This document shows, piece after piece, positions 8,812 through 17,280 of a stretch of DNA of 64,000 nucleotides. The notes beneath the pieces were generated by a model, which saw only the letters and a list, made by a program, of their open reading frames with translations, did not search any database and was not told the DNA's origin. Made by a program: the position numbers and the translations under genes. Origin of the DNA: G963667915 sp965197385. Its GTDB lineage: Bacteria; Acidobacteriota; Vicinamibacteria; Vicinamibacterales; UBA823. How positions within the stretch are numbered: the stretch's first letter is position 1; the number at the start of each line of letters is the position of its first letter. The stretch covers positions 620,001 through 684,000 of the forward strand of contig CBDANA010000008.1 in assembly GCA_965197385.1 (NCBI GenBank), in the 5' to 3' direction.

Positions 8812-9341
8812 TGCGCGCCGGCAGCAGGTCGCGTCTGCGTGCCGACGTGGGCTGTCGAGCCGCCGCGCGTGCGCCGTATTATCCGTCGCGCGGTCGACGC
8901 TCGGTTACCAGTCGCGGCTCCAGCAGCGCGATGCGCCGGCCCTGGCGGTCATGCGCGAGCTCGCGGGGCAGTATCCGCGGTACGGCTACCGAAAGATCCG
9001 GATCTTTCTCGCGCGCCGGGGACACCAGATGAGTGCCGAACGGACCTATCGGCTGTGGCGCCAGGCGGGCCTGCAAGTGCCGCGTCGGCGCCCGCGTCGG
9101 CGGATGGCCACGCGTCGCCTCCGGCCGCAGCCCCCGACCGCGAGGAATCACGTGTGGGCCTATGACTTCGTCTTCGACACGTGCGCGGATGGCCGGGCGC
9201 TGAAGTGCTTGACGATCGTCGATGAGTTCACGCGGGAGTACCTGGCGATCGATGTGGCGGGAAGCATCCGATCCGGGCGGGTGATCGACGTGCTCGGACA
9301 GCTGGTGAGCCTCCACGGCGCCCCGCGCTATCTGCGCTCCG
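8798..9341 (+). pseudogene. IS3-family OrfB, 5' part (interrupted by IS110)
   Basis: The frame encodes the OrfB N-terminal region (RACAVLSVARSTLGY, YGYRKIRIFLARRG) and the first part of the integrase core (HVWAYDFVFDTCADGRALKC with the first catalytic Asp, LTIVDEFTREYLAIDV). It stops matching exactly after GAPRYLRS, where the IS110 element begins. The rest resumes at 10909. Transposase activity would require precise loss of the insert. Confidence 0.9.
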
Positions 9342-9567
9342 CGTGCTATGACCAAGTTGTCAAGGCTCTCGGCGCCGTTGGGCTGTCCAATCGAGGGACA
9401 GATACGGGCACGGGCTCGCTGGAGCCGGCCCATCGTGCGTCATCCGGACTCATACCCGAGGAGCGGAGGGTGCCTGGCGGACGGGCGTCGAGCTGTCTTC
9501 GACTCGAAGGGCTCAGGACAACGGTCGGCATGGCCTCCTCTCCGGCCGGAGCCGGAGCCTCAGGTCT
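9342..9567 (-). ncRNA. Candidate bridge (seek) RNA region of the IS110 element
   Basis: This 225-bp non-coding end lies 3' of the transposase gene. It contains ggacaacgg (9516-9524), identical to the sequence just right of the insertion site (10908-10916), and ggagcggag (9460-9468), which matches 8 of 9 bases of the reverse complement of the left flank (ctgcgctcc, 9332-9340). The two segments flank a hairpin-capable tcgag...ctcga. Opposite-strand guides in one loop are what established IS110 bridge RNAs show. RNA expression and the fold are inferred. Confidence 0.45.
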
Positions 9568-10824
9568 CTAGGCGGCGATCGGATCATCCCTCCACACGTG
9601 GTTGACGTCGAACGCCGTTTGGTTGTGGACGACGGCGAACGCGTAGTGCAGCAGCTTGGTCATGCAGGCCCCGATCGCTTGCATGGGGGGCAGGGGCCGC
9701 GTGACGCGCTGCGTGAGGCGCTCGTAGTGGGCTCTCAGGCGCCGGGTATGGCGTATGGACGACAGCGTGGCCATGTAGACCACGGCGCGCAGCTGCGCCC
9801 GGCCGCGCTTGCTGATCGGTGTGCGGCCCGCGTGCTGGCCGCTTTCCCGTCTCGACGGCTGCAGGCCGGCGAGCTTCACTAACTGCCGGCCGTGCCGGAA
9901 TCGGTGAAAGGGGCCGATCTCGGCGAGTAGCCCGGCGATCGTGACCCACCCGATCCCCGGCAACGGCGCGAGATACGTCGGCTCCTCAAACCCCTCGAGG
10001 TCGGTCTGGAGCTCGCCCGCGACGCGATCGAGTTGGTCGCCGACGAAGTCGAGACGCTCGACCAGCCGAGTCACTTCACGCATGGCGGCCTCATGCCCAT
10101 GGAGCGCCGCCACCGTCCTCCCGGCCTTCTCCCAGACTTGCTCAATCTTGAAGCGCCACATCCGCCGTCCCCGCCGGTGCTCTTGCACGACTCGGATGAA
10201 GGCCGGCTTCGTCAGCATCGCGATGTCCTGCGGGGGCAAGCCCGCCCGCAGCACCGCGAGGCACCCAGGCGCCGTGACGGTTTTCCACTCGCCGACGATT
10301 TCCGGAAACACGCCGTAGAGCTGATGCACGAGCAGGGTCTTGAGGCGGGCGCGCTCGCAGCGTAGACGCTGATACTCGCCCCAGGCTCGCCGCAGTTGCA
10401 TGTATCGAGCGGGCAAGAGCTGGCACTTGGTCACGACCCCCGTGCGCAGCAGCTGCGCGATCTGCTCTGCGTCGGTCAGGTCTCGCTTGTCGCGTCCCAT
10501 CTGCCGAGCCTCGCGCACCCGGAAGGTCGCGAGCGGATTGACGACGTGATACCGAAGCGCGCGCTGCTCAAAGAATGCACCAACCGCCTCCCACACGTGT
10601 CCGGTGGCCTCGAACGCGAAGTGCACCGTACCTCGTCCCCGGCCGACTCGACGGGCCGAGCAGCGCTCCACGAGCTCGCGCAGCCCCTCTCGAGAATGCG
10701 AAACCTTGAAGCTCGTGAGGCGGTGTCCCTGCCCATCGAGGACGACCACCTGGTGCTGACGGGTCGCCAGATCGATGCCCACGAAGATGTCGTCCAACGT
10801 GTGGTGCCTCTCATCCTGTCTCAT
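9568..10824 (-). CDS. IS110-family DEDD transposase
   Basis: The 418-residue protein begins MRQDERHHTLDDIFVGIDLA; GIDLATRQHQVVVLD carries the first Asp of the RuvC-like DEDD domain. Further catalytic region: FEATGHVWEA and RDKRDLTDAEQIAQLL. The C-terminal transposase_20 domain is seen as LAPLPGIGWVTIAGLLAEIG and LVKLAGLQPSRRESG...KRGRAQLRAVVYMA. I chose the ATG at 10824 because upstream codons show no family similarity and run into the element end. The gene appears intact. Confidence 0.93.
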   Translation of the reverse strand: MRQDERHHTLDDIFVGIDLATRQHQVVVLDGQGHRLTSFKVSHSREGLRELVERCSARRVGRGRGTVHFAFEATGHVWEAVGAFFEQRALRYHVVNPLATFRVREARQMGRDKRDLTDAEQIAQLLRTGVVTKCQLLPARYMQLRRAWGEYQRLRCERARLKTLLVHQLYGVFPEIVGEWKTVTAPGCLAVLRAGLPPQDIAMLTKPAFIRVVQEHRRGRRMWRFKIEQVWEKAGRTVAALHGHEAAMREVTRLVERLDFVGDQLDRVAGELQTDLEGFEEPTYLAPLPGIGWVTIAGLLAEIGPFHRFRHGRQLVKLAGLQPSRRESGQHAGRTPISKRGRAQLRAVVYMATLSSIRHTRRLRAHYERLTQRVTRPLPPMQAIGACMTKLLHYAFAVVHNQTAFDVNHVWRDDPIAA

Positions 10825-10908
10825 GCTGGCCTCCCTGCTTTGTCGTGATTGCACGGAGACTATGCGGAGATGGGGTGAGGGCGCCCTTCCTGTCATCTCC
10901 ATATCCTG

Positions 10909-11235
10909 GACAACGGCCCGGAGTTTACGGCCACGCGCATCCGGCTGTGGCTGGACGCCCTGCAGGTGCAGACGCTGTTCATCGAGCCGGGGAGTCCCTG
11001 GGAGAACGGCTACGTGGAATCGTTCAACGGGCAACTGCGCGACGAACTGCTCGACCGCGAGATCTTCTACACGTTGACGGAAGCCAAGATCTTGATCGAA
11101 CGATGGCGGCGGCACTACAACGAAGAGCGCCCCCTCATGAGTCTCGGCGACCTCACCCCCGCCGAGTTCAAGGCGCAGATAGAGACGACTCACAGGTGGT
11201 TAGGAGAGAGCCCAACGAGCGTCATTCTCCAGTAA
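10909..11235 (+). pseudogene. IS3-family OrfB, 3' part
   Basis: From the right border of the IS110 insert the frame reads DNGPEFTATRIRLWLDALQ (second catalytic Asp), then FIEPGSPWENGYVESFNGQL (catalytic Glu) and the usual C-terminal HYNEERPLMSLGDLTPAEF. It completes the gene begun at 8798. An internal ATG at 10966 could start a short product, but it would lack two catalytic residues. Confidence 0.9.
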
Positions 11236-11290
11236 TCACTGGTCCGAAGAAACCGGGCATGTCAACACCCCCATATCGTCTGAGGTTTTG

Positions 11291-11422
11291 ATCTATGACT
11301 TCCTGATGCCACTGACGAACGAAGCGCACTTGCGGATAACGCTCGACGCCTTGTTCTTCAAAGACACCATTTTGGCGCGACTGAAGACGATAGGAAGAGA
11401 CCGACTTGGACAGCAGATACCC
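11291..11422 (+). pseudogene. Unrecognised coding fragment between IS3 and IS5
   Basis: One frame reads IYDFLMPLTNEAHLRITLDA and then LFFKDTILARLKTIGRDRL up to the IS5 border at 11423, with protein-like composition and no stop. No start codon context is visible. It may be a leftover of the gene into which these elements inserted. I do not recognise the family. Confidence 0.3.
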
Positions 11423-12725
11423 CTAGCAGGCTGCTGAAAAAGTCCGTGGAATGGGATCGACAGATCGATCCCGGCGTACTCCCATGCTCCCAATATTGCT
11501 GAAGGGAGCCACCTCATGCGCGGACACGATGAGCAGACCCATCACATGTTCAGTTGCCGGTCGCCGGAACAGCGCGTGCCGGCCGATCCTCCGCTCCGCG
11601 CGGTCCGCGCGCTGACGGATCACGCGCTGAAGACGATGTCGCGCAGGTTCGCCGGCCTGTACGCCAAGACGGGACGTCCGTCGATCCCGCCTGAGCCATT
11701 GTTGCGGGCCCTGTTGCTGCAGGTGCTGTACACGATCCGGAGCGAACGGCTGCTGCTGGAAGAGCTCAACGACAACCTGCTGTTCCGCTGGTTCGTCGGC
11801 TTGCATATGGACGACCCGGTCTGGCATCCCACGACGTTTACCAAGAATCGTGACCGGCTGCTGGCGGGGGATGGCGCGGCCGCCTTCGTTGATGCGGTCC
11901 AGGCCCACGCCCGGGCGGCCGGTCTGCTCTCGGACGAGCATTTCACGGTGGACGGGACGCAGTTGGAAGCCTGGGCCAGCCTGAAGAGCTTCCGATGCCG
12001 GGACGCCGCGCCGCGCGCGCCCCCCGATGACCCCGGGAATCCCACGGTCGACTTCCACGGCGAGCGGCGGCGCAACGACACGCACCAGTCGACGACTGAT
12101 CCGGCGGCGATGCTGCATCGGAAGGGCCAAGGGAAGGAGGCGAAGCTGGCGTCTCTGGGCCACGTGCTGTTGGATAATCGGCAGGGGCTCGTCGCCAACG
12201 TCTGTGCGACCCACGCGACGGGGACCGCCGAACGCGAGGCAGCGGCACTGTTGCTGGAGGCCAGCGCGCCGCCGGGCAGCACGGTCGGAGCAGACAAGGG
12301 CTACGATGTGGCGAGCTTCGTCGCCGATGTCCGCGTCCGGGACGTCACGCCCCACGTGGCGCAGAAGGTCCGCTGGCGGGCGATTGATGGTCGGCCCACC
12401 CGGCATGCGGGTTCTCACGTGAGTCAGCGGAAACGAAAACTCGTGGAACAGGTCTTTGGGTGGAGGCAGACCGTCGGTGGTTTGCGCAAGCTCCGGCCTC
12501 GCGGCGTCCCACTCGTCGAGTGGCAGCTCACTTTCGCCGCCACGGCCTATAACTTGGTCCGCCTGCGGAATCTGGAGGCGACGTGTCCCTGATCGCCGGC
12601 CGCGCGTGTCGCCGGCCCCCTCATCGGGGTCAGCGCACACCCGTGCGCACGGTCGTCGGGCGGTCGTTACCCGCATGATGCTTAAGAAAACAGCCCGATA
12701 CCCGGGTTCTTCCGCAGCCTGCTAG
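11423..12725 (+). mobile_element. IS5-family insertion sequence
   Basis: Terminal inverted repeats read ctagcaggctgctgaaaaag on the left and, reversed, ctagcaggctgcggaagaac on the right. The palindromic ctag at both tips could be a target duplication. The element contains one transposase gene. Its right end truncates the aminotransferase gene at 12726-13131. Confidence 0.88.
11516..12592 (+). CDS. IS5-family transposase
   Basis: The 358-residue protein has the N-terminal DUF772-like region (RPSIPPEPLLRALLLQVLYT, FRWFVGLHMDDPVWHPTTFT) and a DDE domain with HFTVDGTQLEAWASLKSF (first Asp), TVGADKGYDVASFVAD (second Asp) and RKRKLVEQVFGWRQTVGGLR (Glu). An SD-like gaaggga lies upstream of the ATG. 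The frame is intact, so the element may be active. Confidence 0.92.
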   Translation: MRGHDEQTHHMFSCRSPEQRVPADPPLRAVRALTDHALKTMSRRFAGLYAKTGRPSIPPEPLLRALLLQVLYTIRSERLLLEELNDNLLFRWFVGLHMDDPVWHPTTFTKNRDRLLAGDGAAAFVDAVQAHARAAGLLSDEHFTVDGTQLEAWASLKSFRCRDAAPRAPPDDPGNPTVDFHGERRRNDTHQSTTDPAAMLHRKGQGKEAKLASLGHVLLDNRQGLVANVCATHATGTAEREAAALLLEASAPPGSTVGADKGYDVASFVADVRVRDVTPHVAQKVRWRAIDGRPTRHAGSHVSQRKRKLVEQVFGWRQTVGGLRKLRPRGVPLVEWQLTFAATAYNLVRLRNLEATCP

Positions 12726-13131
12726 AGGCGCATTCCCCCGTTAAGTCCTTCAGGGCCGTCGCGACCTGTTCGACCTCCAGATTCAGGGAATTCGGGTCGA
12801 TATCGACAAAAACCGGCAGCGCGCGCTGATACAGGACCACGTTGGCGGAGGCAACGAAGGAGAACGGACTCGTGAGCACAAGGTCGCCCTCGCCGACGCC
12901 AGCGGCGATCACGCCGAGATGCAACGCCGCTGTTCCGCTCGCAACCGCTACCCCGTGCCGCGCGCCCAAGTACGCGGCAATCGCGCGCTCGAACTCGATG
13001 ACGTGACGACCCAAGCTCAGGCACGATGTCAGAAGTACACCGGCGACCGCGGCACGCTCGGCCTCGCCGATATTCGGTGCGGACATCGGCACGAGGACTC
13101 CCACGCCCCGTGGGTTCGTCTCGACCTTCAC
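12726..13131 (-). pseudogene. DegT/DnrJ/EryC1 aminotransferase, 3'-truncated by IS5
   Basis: About 135 N-terminal residues of a sugar-nucleotide PLP aminotransferase remain: VPMSAPNIGEAERAAV, SLGRHVIEFERAIAAYLGA, VASGTAALHLGVIAAG and TSPFSFVASANVVLY. The PLP-binding lysine and everything after LKDLTGECA is replaced by IS5. The GTG start overlaps the acetyltransferase stop as GTGA, so the two were co-translated. With the PglD-like partner it probably made a 4-acetamido sugar of the bacillosamine type; without the lysine it cannot work. Confidence 0.85.
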
Positions 13132-13787
13132 GGGACTTGTACCCTCGCGGTGAGCTTCGCCGGCACCCCGACTACTGTGGCGCCTGGCTCCACATCGCTC
13201 ACGACAGCTGCGCCAACGCCGACGACGGACCATGCTCCGACCGTCACGCCGGAAGCGATCGACGCGCCGACGCCAACGAGCGCACCTTCCTCGACGGTCA
13301 CGTTTCCAGCCAGGTGGGCTCCCGGCGCGACGTGTGCGTACGGCCCGATCTGATTATGATGATCAACTGTGCATCCTGTGTTGAGGATCACGCCTTCGCC
13401 CAGCTGCGCCAGCGGATTCACGACCACCCCGGCGAGGATCACCGTGCCCACCCCGACGTCCACGCTGCCGGCAACCACCGCTGACACGTGAACAACAGAG
13501 ACGACGCTGTAGCCCCGCAATCTGCGCAACACGTCCGCCCGGGTCCGATTGTCACCGATCGCGACGACAATGGCGCCATGGGAAAGCTCGGAAAGGTCCG
13601 CGAGCGTTCCGATTACCGGCAGGCCGAGGACCGTACGACCGACGAGATTCTGACGATCGTCAACGAAGGCGAGTTCCGCGGCGTGGCGCTCCCCCGTACC
13701 GCATGTGCCGGCAGAGTTCAGCAGGGTGTCGGCGACCACTTGTCCGTGGCCGCCCTCGCCGACGATCAAGGTTCGCGTTGGTGTCAC
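13128..13787 (-). CDS. PglD/NeuD-type sugar O/N-acetyltransferase
   Basis: The 219-residue protein has an N-terminal Rossmann-like PglD_N domain (TLIVGEGGHGQVVADTLL). A C-terminal left-handed beta-helix of hexapeptide repeats follows (VGVGTVILAGVVVNPLAQLG, TVDHHNQIGPYAHVAPGAHL). The His in DHHNQIG corresponds to the PglD catalytic His. Such enzymes use acetyl-CoA to acetylate UDP-4-amino-sugars or sialic acid-like sugars. It is translationally coupled to the downstream truncated aminotransferase, which would have supplied the 4-amino substrate, so its role may now be lost. Confidence 0.87.
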   Translation of the reverse strand: MTPTRTLIVGEGGHGQVVADTLLNSAGTCGTGERHAAELAFVDDRQNLVGRTVLGLPVIGTLADLSELSHGAIVVAIGDNRTRADVLRRLRGYSVVSVVHVSAVVAGSVDVGVGTVILAGVVVNPLAQLGEGVILNTGCTVDHHNQIGPYAHVAPGAHLAGNVTVEEGALVGVGASIASGVTVGAWSVVGVGAAVVSDVEPGATVVGVPAKLTARVQVP

Positions 13788-13902
13788 CGGCTACTCTCGT
13801 GCCAAGCGGGCTGAGTGATTCAGACTCGCTACGGCAATGCTGCCGAAGCCTGCCAGCAGGACGCATCGGTTACGCACGCGTACGCTCCAATGGCATCGTC
13901 GT

Positions 13903-14610
13903 TTATGTACTGTCTGAGGTTGCGGCGACGTCGGAGGTTCTGACGGTATCAGAGCCGTGGCTGGCGGATGCATCGGATTCCAGGAAGTGAACCCGCTCCA
14001 TCGGAAATTGGGCGTCCTTGAGACGCCTGCGAATCGCCTCGGTCTTGCGGAGTGCCACGACGACAAGGCGGCCAAACGGCTCGCCGTTCAGGCTCTCAGG
14101 CTTGAGCAGGTCCGGACTATGGACTGGGAATCCCAAGAAAGGCTTTCTGGGCTTGTCATCTACCACGCCGACCAGCTGGAGGTCCGTTTCCTGGAGGCTG
14201 ATGTACGCGATCTCGGCAACTTCGCCCGTCCCGTAGAAGACGATTCGCTTCCGGCCGTTCTCGTCCAGATCTTCGGCCGGCCAGCCTGCCGACAATCGAT
14301 CGAGGCTCTCGCGAATCAGGGCTCGCGTCTCGGTGTACAGATGGATGGTGCTCTCGATATAGGCGTTCGTCAGGTGGGCCTTCTCCGCGATGCCTGCGGG
14401 CGTGATGAGATAGGCAACGCGGTTGGCCTTCAGGTGAGTGACCTTGATCCACCCTTTGGTGACGATCCGCTTCACGAGCAGATTCGTCAGCCCGAGCGCG
14501 ATCCCGAGCTTGGCGGACAGTGACCGCTGGGTAATATGCTGGTCGCGCTCAACGGCGTCCAGCATCGCCAGCTCTCGCTGGCCTTCCGCATCGATATTCG
14601 AAGGTTTCAT
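13903..14610 (-). CDS. Winged-helix regulator fused to a PglD_N-like Rossmann domain
   Basis: The 235-residue protein has an N-terminal winged helix-turn-helix (ERDQHITQRSLSAKLGIALG, LVKRIVTKGWIKV), resembling the MarR-like regulators found in exopolysaccharide loci. A helical linker (about 80-110) leads to a nucleotide-binding-like domain: RIVFYGTGEVAEIAYISLQ, LQLVGVVDDKPRKPFLGF and GRLVVVALRKTEAIRRRL. It probably senses a nucleotide sugar or cofactor and controls the adjacent sugar genes. The fused arrangement is clear; ligand and target genes are inferred. Confidence 0.75.
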   Translation of the reverse strand: MKPSNIDAEGQRELAMLDAVERDQHITQRSLSAKLGIALGLTNLLVKRIVTKGWIKVTHLKANRVAYLITPAGIAEKAHLTNAYIESTIHLYTETRALIRESLDRLSAGWPAEDLDENGRKRIVFYGTGEVAEIAYISLQETDLQLVGVVDDKPRKPFLGFPVHSPDLLKPESLNGEPFGRLVVVALRKTEAIRRRLKDAQFPMERVHFLESDASASHGSDTVRTSDVAATSDST

Positions 14611-14870
14611 CGGTGATGCGTCGCTGGGAACGACGCCCGGAACAGGTGGATCGGCAGGAGGCCCTCACCGAGGCCACCCAAACTCCCGCCCTCTCGCTTA
14701 CAGAGGGCATCCCGAGCGAGGGACCGGCCACAGCGAAAAAGACCAGGTAGGCTGCGCGAATTTGGCTCCTTGTTCACATATTGAACACGAATTCAGGCCC
14801 AAAGTCAACGCAAAACGGCCGCAACGGGCGCGAGTTCTGGAACGGTCGGGTGCCGCTCCGGTGGGATAGG

Positions 14871-15866
14871 TCAGGAGGAGGACGGGAGCGGGGTCCGGGC
14901 TTTCGAGGTCGCCAGGCACTCGAGGTCGGCGTCAACCATGCGGCCGACGAGACCCTTGAAGTCAATGGTCGGCGCCCAACCCAGATTCCGGCGAGCCTTC
15001 GACGGATCCCCGATTAGATGATCCACTTCCGCCGGTCTCAGCAGCGACTGATCGGTTTGCACATGCGACTGCCACTCGAGTCCGGCGTGTGTGAACGCAA
15101 TCTCGACCAACTCTTTCACCGAATGGCTGACTCCGGTTGCCACGACGTAGTCGCTCGACTCGTCCTGCTGGAGCATCAACCACATCGCACGCACGTAGTC
15201 GCCGGCGAAGCCCCAGTCGCGGTGCGCGTCCAGATTCCCAAGCGAGAGATGGTCGGCCAACCCCAACTTGATCCGCGCGACGCCGTCACTGACCTTGCGC
15301 GTGACGAACTCCAGCCCGCGCCGGGGAGACTCGTGGTTGAACAGGATGCCCGAGCAGGCGAACAGATCGTAGCTCTCGCGGTAGTTGACCGTGATGTGGT
15401 GCCCGAAGACCTTGGCCACGCCGTACGGACTTCTGGGATAGAACGGCGTCGCTTCGCTCTGGGGTACCTCCCTTACCTTTCCGAACATCTCGCTCGAAGA
15501 TGCCTGATAGAACTTGATCGACGTATCAACCTGGCGAATCGCATCCAGGACTCGTGTTACACCCAGGGCATTGAATTCGCCGGTCAGCAGCGGCTGATCC
15601 CACGATGCTGGGACGAACGACATGGCCGCCAGATTGTAGAGTTCGTGCGGCCGTACCTCGTCGATCAAGCGAATGAGCGACAGCTGGTCCAACAGGTCGG
15701 CGGGCCGCAAGGTCAGGCGATCGAGGAGGGGCTCGATGCGCCAGTAGTTCGGCGCGCTGGATCGGCGCACGACCCCGACCACCTCGTAGCCCTGCTCGAG
15801 CAGCAGCTCCGCCAGATACGAACCGTCCTGCCCCGTAATCCCCGTGATGATGGCGCGCTTCGACAT
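14871..15866 (-). CDS. gmd: GDP-mannose 4,6-dehydratase
   Basis: The 331-residue short-chain dehydrogenase/reductase has the NAD(P)-binding GITGQDGSYLAELLLEQGYE, the substrate loop VVRRSS, the catalytic region ASSSEMFGKV and YGVAKVFGH (Tyr-x3-Lys), and LFNHESPRRG, all typical of Gmd. It converts GDP-D-mannose to GDP-4-keto-6-deoxymannose, precursor of GDP-rhamnose or GDP-fucose. Length is near the family norm (about 320-370). No partner reductase for GDP-sugars is seen in the window. About 260 bp without a gene separate it from the regulator downstream. Confidence 0.92.
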   Translation of the reverse strand: MSKRAIITGITGQDGSYLAELLLEQGYEVVGVVRRSSAPNYWRIEPLLDRLTLRPADLLDQLSLIRLIDEVRPHELYNLAAMSFVPASWDQPLLTGEFNALGVTRVLDAIRQVDTSIKFYQASSSEMFGKVREVPQSEATPFYPRSPYGVAKVFGHHITVNYRESYDLFACSGILFNHESPRRGLEFVTRKVSDGVARIKLGLADHLSLGNLDAHRDWGFAGDYVRAMWLMLQQDESSDYVVATGVSHSVKELVEIAFTHAGLEWQSHVQTDQSLLRPAEVDHLIGDPSKARRNLGWAPTIDFKGLVGRMVDADLECLATSKARTPLPSSS

Positions 15867-15941
15867 GTCTGAAACCGCTAAGTCCTGTGTATTCTAGAAG
15901 ATTCGCAGACCATCGTCAAAGCAGCGCCGACACTGTCGGCG

Positions 15942-17252
15942 CTACAGCCTGACGATGTGCGGCTCGCTCCGCCCCTTCAGCGCGTTGCGCGTGTCGACGA
16001 TCAGTGGTGAGCGCGCGACGATTTCATCGTAATCGAATGACGTGTGGGGAGTGGTGATGATGGCGCAATCGACGCCCCGGTCGAACGCGGCCTGAGGCTC
16101 CACGGCGGAGGTCTTCAGCGATCCGAGGGCCAGGTCCGTCACGAACGGATCACTGAACGACACGATGGCGCCCCGCTCGTGCAGCAGCTCGGCAACGTCG
16201 ATGGCCGGCGACTCGCGCACGTCGCTGACGTCTGCCTTGTAGGCGATGCCGAACAGGTGGATCCGAGATCCCTTAAGCGGTTTGGCCACGTCGTTGAGCG
16301 CGTCACTGATCCGCTCGAGGACGTAGCGTGGCATCCCCGAGTTGATGTGGCCCGCCAACTCGATGAAGCGGCTCTCGAAGCCGCTCTGACGCGCTTTCCA
16401 GCTCAGATAGAACGGATCGATCGGGATGCAGTGCCCACCGAGGCCGGGCCCAGGATAGAACGGCATGAAGCCGAACGGCTTCGTCTTCGCGGCGTCGATG
16501 ACCTCCCAGACGTTGACGTCCAGGTCGCGGTACATCAGCGCCAGCTCGTTCACCAACCCGATGTTGACGGCACGAAAGGTGTTCGCGAGCAGCTTCACCA
16601 TCTCGGCCACGCGTGTCGAGGACACCGGCACGACGGTGTCGACGATCTGGTCGTACAACGCCGCAGCCGCCGCCGTCGATGCCGAATCGACGCCACCGAC
16701 CACCTTGGGAATGTTGGCCGTCCGCCACTCGGCGTTACCGGGATCCACTCGCTCGGGCGAAAAGGCCAGAAAGAAGTCTCGGCCGGCCTCGAGTCCACCG
16801 CGCTCCAGCATCGGCCGAACGACCTCCTCGGTCGTCCCCGGATAGGTCGTCGATTCCAGGATGACCAGTTGCCCGTCGTGTAGATGCGCCGCCACTGATT
16901 CGGCGGCGGTCACCACGTACGACAGGTCGGGGTCCTTGGTCTTCCGGAGCGGCGTCGGAACACAGATGTTGACGGTATCGACCTCCTTCAGCCGCCCGAC
17001 TTCCGTCGTCGCCACGAGACGACCTGCCCGCACGACAGACGCGAGCTCATCAGACGGCACGTCGGGGATGTACGACTCTCCCTGGTTGATCTGATCGACC
17101 TTGGATGGCCAAATGTCGAACCCGATTGCCGAGAAGCCCGCCTTGGCGAACTCCACGATTAAGGGAAGCCCGACGTAGCCGAGACCCATCACGCCGACTG
17201 TCGCGGAGCGGTCGGTCAACTTGCGGACGAGTGTTTCCTGCGACGCGCTCAC
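15942..17252 (-). CDS. Nucleotide sugar dehydrogenase (UDP-GlcNAc 6-dehydrogenase, WbpA/WecC type)
   Basis: The 436-residue protein has the NAD-binding GVMGLGYVGLPLIVEFAKAG, ESTTYPGTTEE, AFSPERVDPGN and the catalytic Cys motif GPGLGGHCIPIDPFYL. The C-terminal UDP-binding domain (FGIAYKADVSDVRESPA) completes the three-domain UDP-glucose/GDP-mannose dehydrogenase layout. It oxidises C6 of a UDP-sugar to a uronic acid with two NAD+. The RESPAIDV signature favours the UDP-HexNAc branch over UDP-glucose. It probably feeds a surface polysaccharide together with the neighbouring aminotransferase. Confidence 0.9.
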   Translation of the reverse strand: MSASQETLVRKLTDRSATVGVMGLGYVGLPLIVEFAKAGFSAIGFDIWPSKVDQINQGESYIPDVPSDELASVVRAGRLVATTEVGRLKEVDTVNICVPTPLRKTKDPDLSYVVTAAESVAAHLHDGQLVILESTTYPGTTEEVVRPMLERGGLEAGRDFFLAFSPERVDPGNAEWRTANIPKVVGGVDSASTAAAAALYDQIVDTVVPVSSTRVAEMVKLLANTFRAVNIGLVNELALMYRDLDVNVWEVIDAAKTKPFGFMPFYPGPGLGGHCIPIDPFYLSWKARQSGFESRFIELAGHINSGMPRYVLERISDALNDVAKPLKGSRIHLFGIAYKADVSDVRESPAIDVAELLHERGAIVSFSDPFVTDLALGSLKTSAVEPQAAFDRGVDCAIITTPHTSFDYDEIVARSPLIVDTRNALKGRSEPHIVRL

Positions 17253-17280
17253 CCTCTTGACTCCGCCGTCACTATAGCAC

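Larger units (their letters stand above)
9342..10908 (-). mobile_element. IS110-family element inserted in IS3 orfB
   Basis: The insert contains one DEDD transposase gene (minus strand) with 84 bp upstream and about 225 bp downstream of the gene. Its boundaries can be read from the interrupted IS3 gene: ...cgctcc on the left and gacaacggcccggag on the right. No long terminal inverted repeats or target duplication are seen, as expected for IS110. A rearranged fragment of a second copy lies at 22434-22806. Confidence 0.85.
8511..11235 (+). mobile_element. IS3-family (IS407-like) element interrupted by IS110
   Basis: Imperfect inverted ends gagagaatggcg (8511) and, reversed, ggagaatgacgc (to about 11234) enclose orfA and a split orfB. 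An IS110-family element of about 1.57 kb occupies 9342-10908, exactly between the Ser and Asp codons of the transposase motif RYLRS/DNGPEF. Confidence 0.8.

Noticed and set aside
9568..11193. N-terminal extension of the IS110 transposase to 541 residues
   Set aside because: The extra 123 codons cross the element border and read the opposite strand of the IS3 orfB gene, so the ATG at 10824 is the supported start.
11423..12676. Minus-strand frame of 417 codons across the IS5 element
   Set aside because: It is the antisense shadow of the intact transposase gene.
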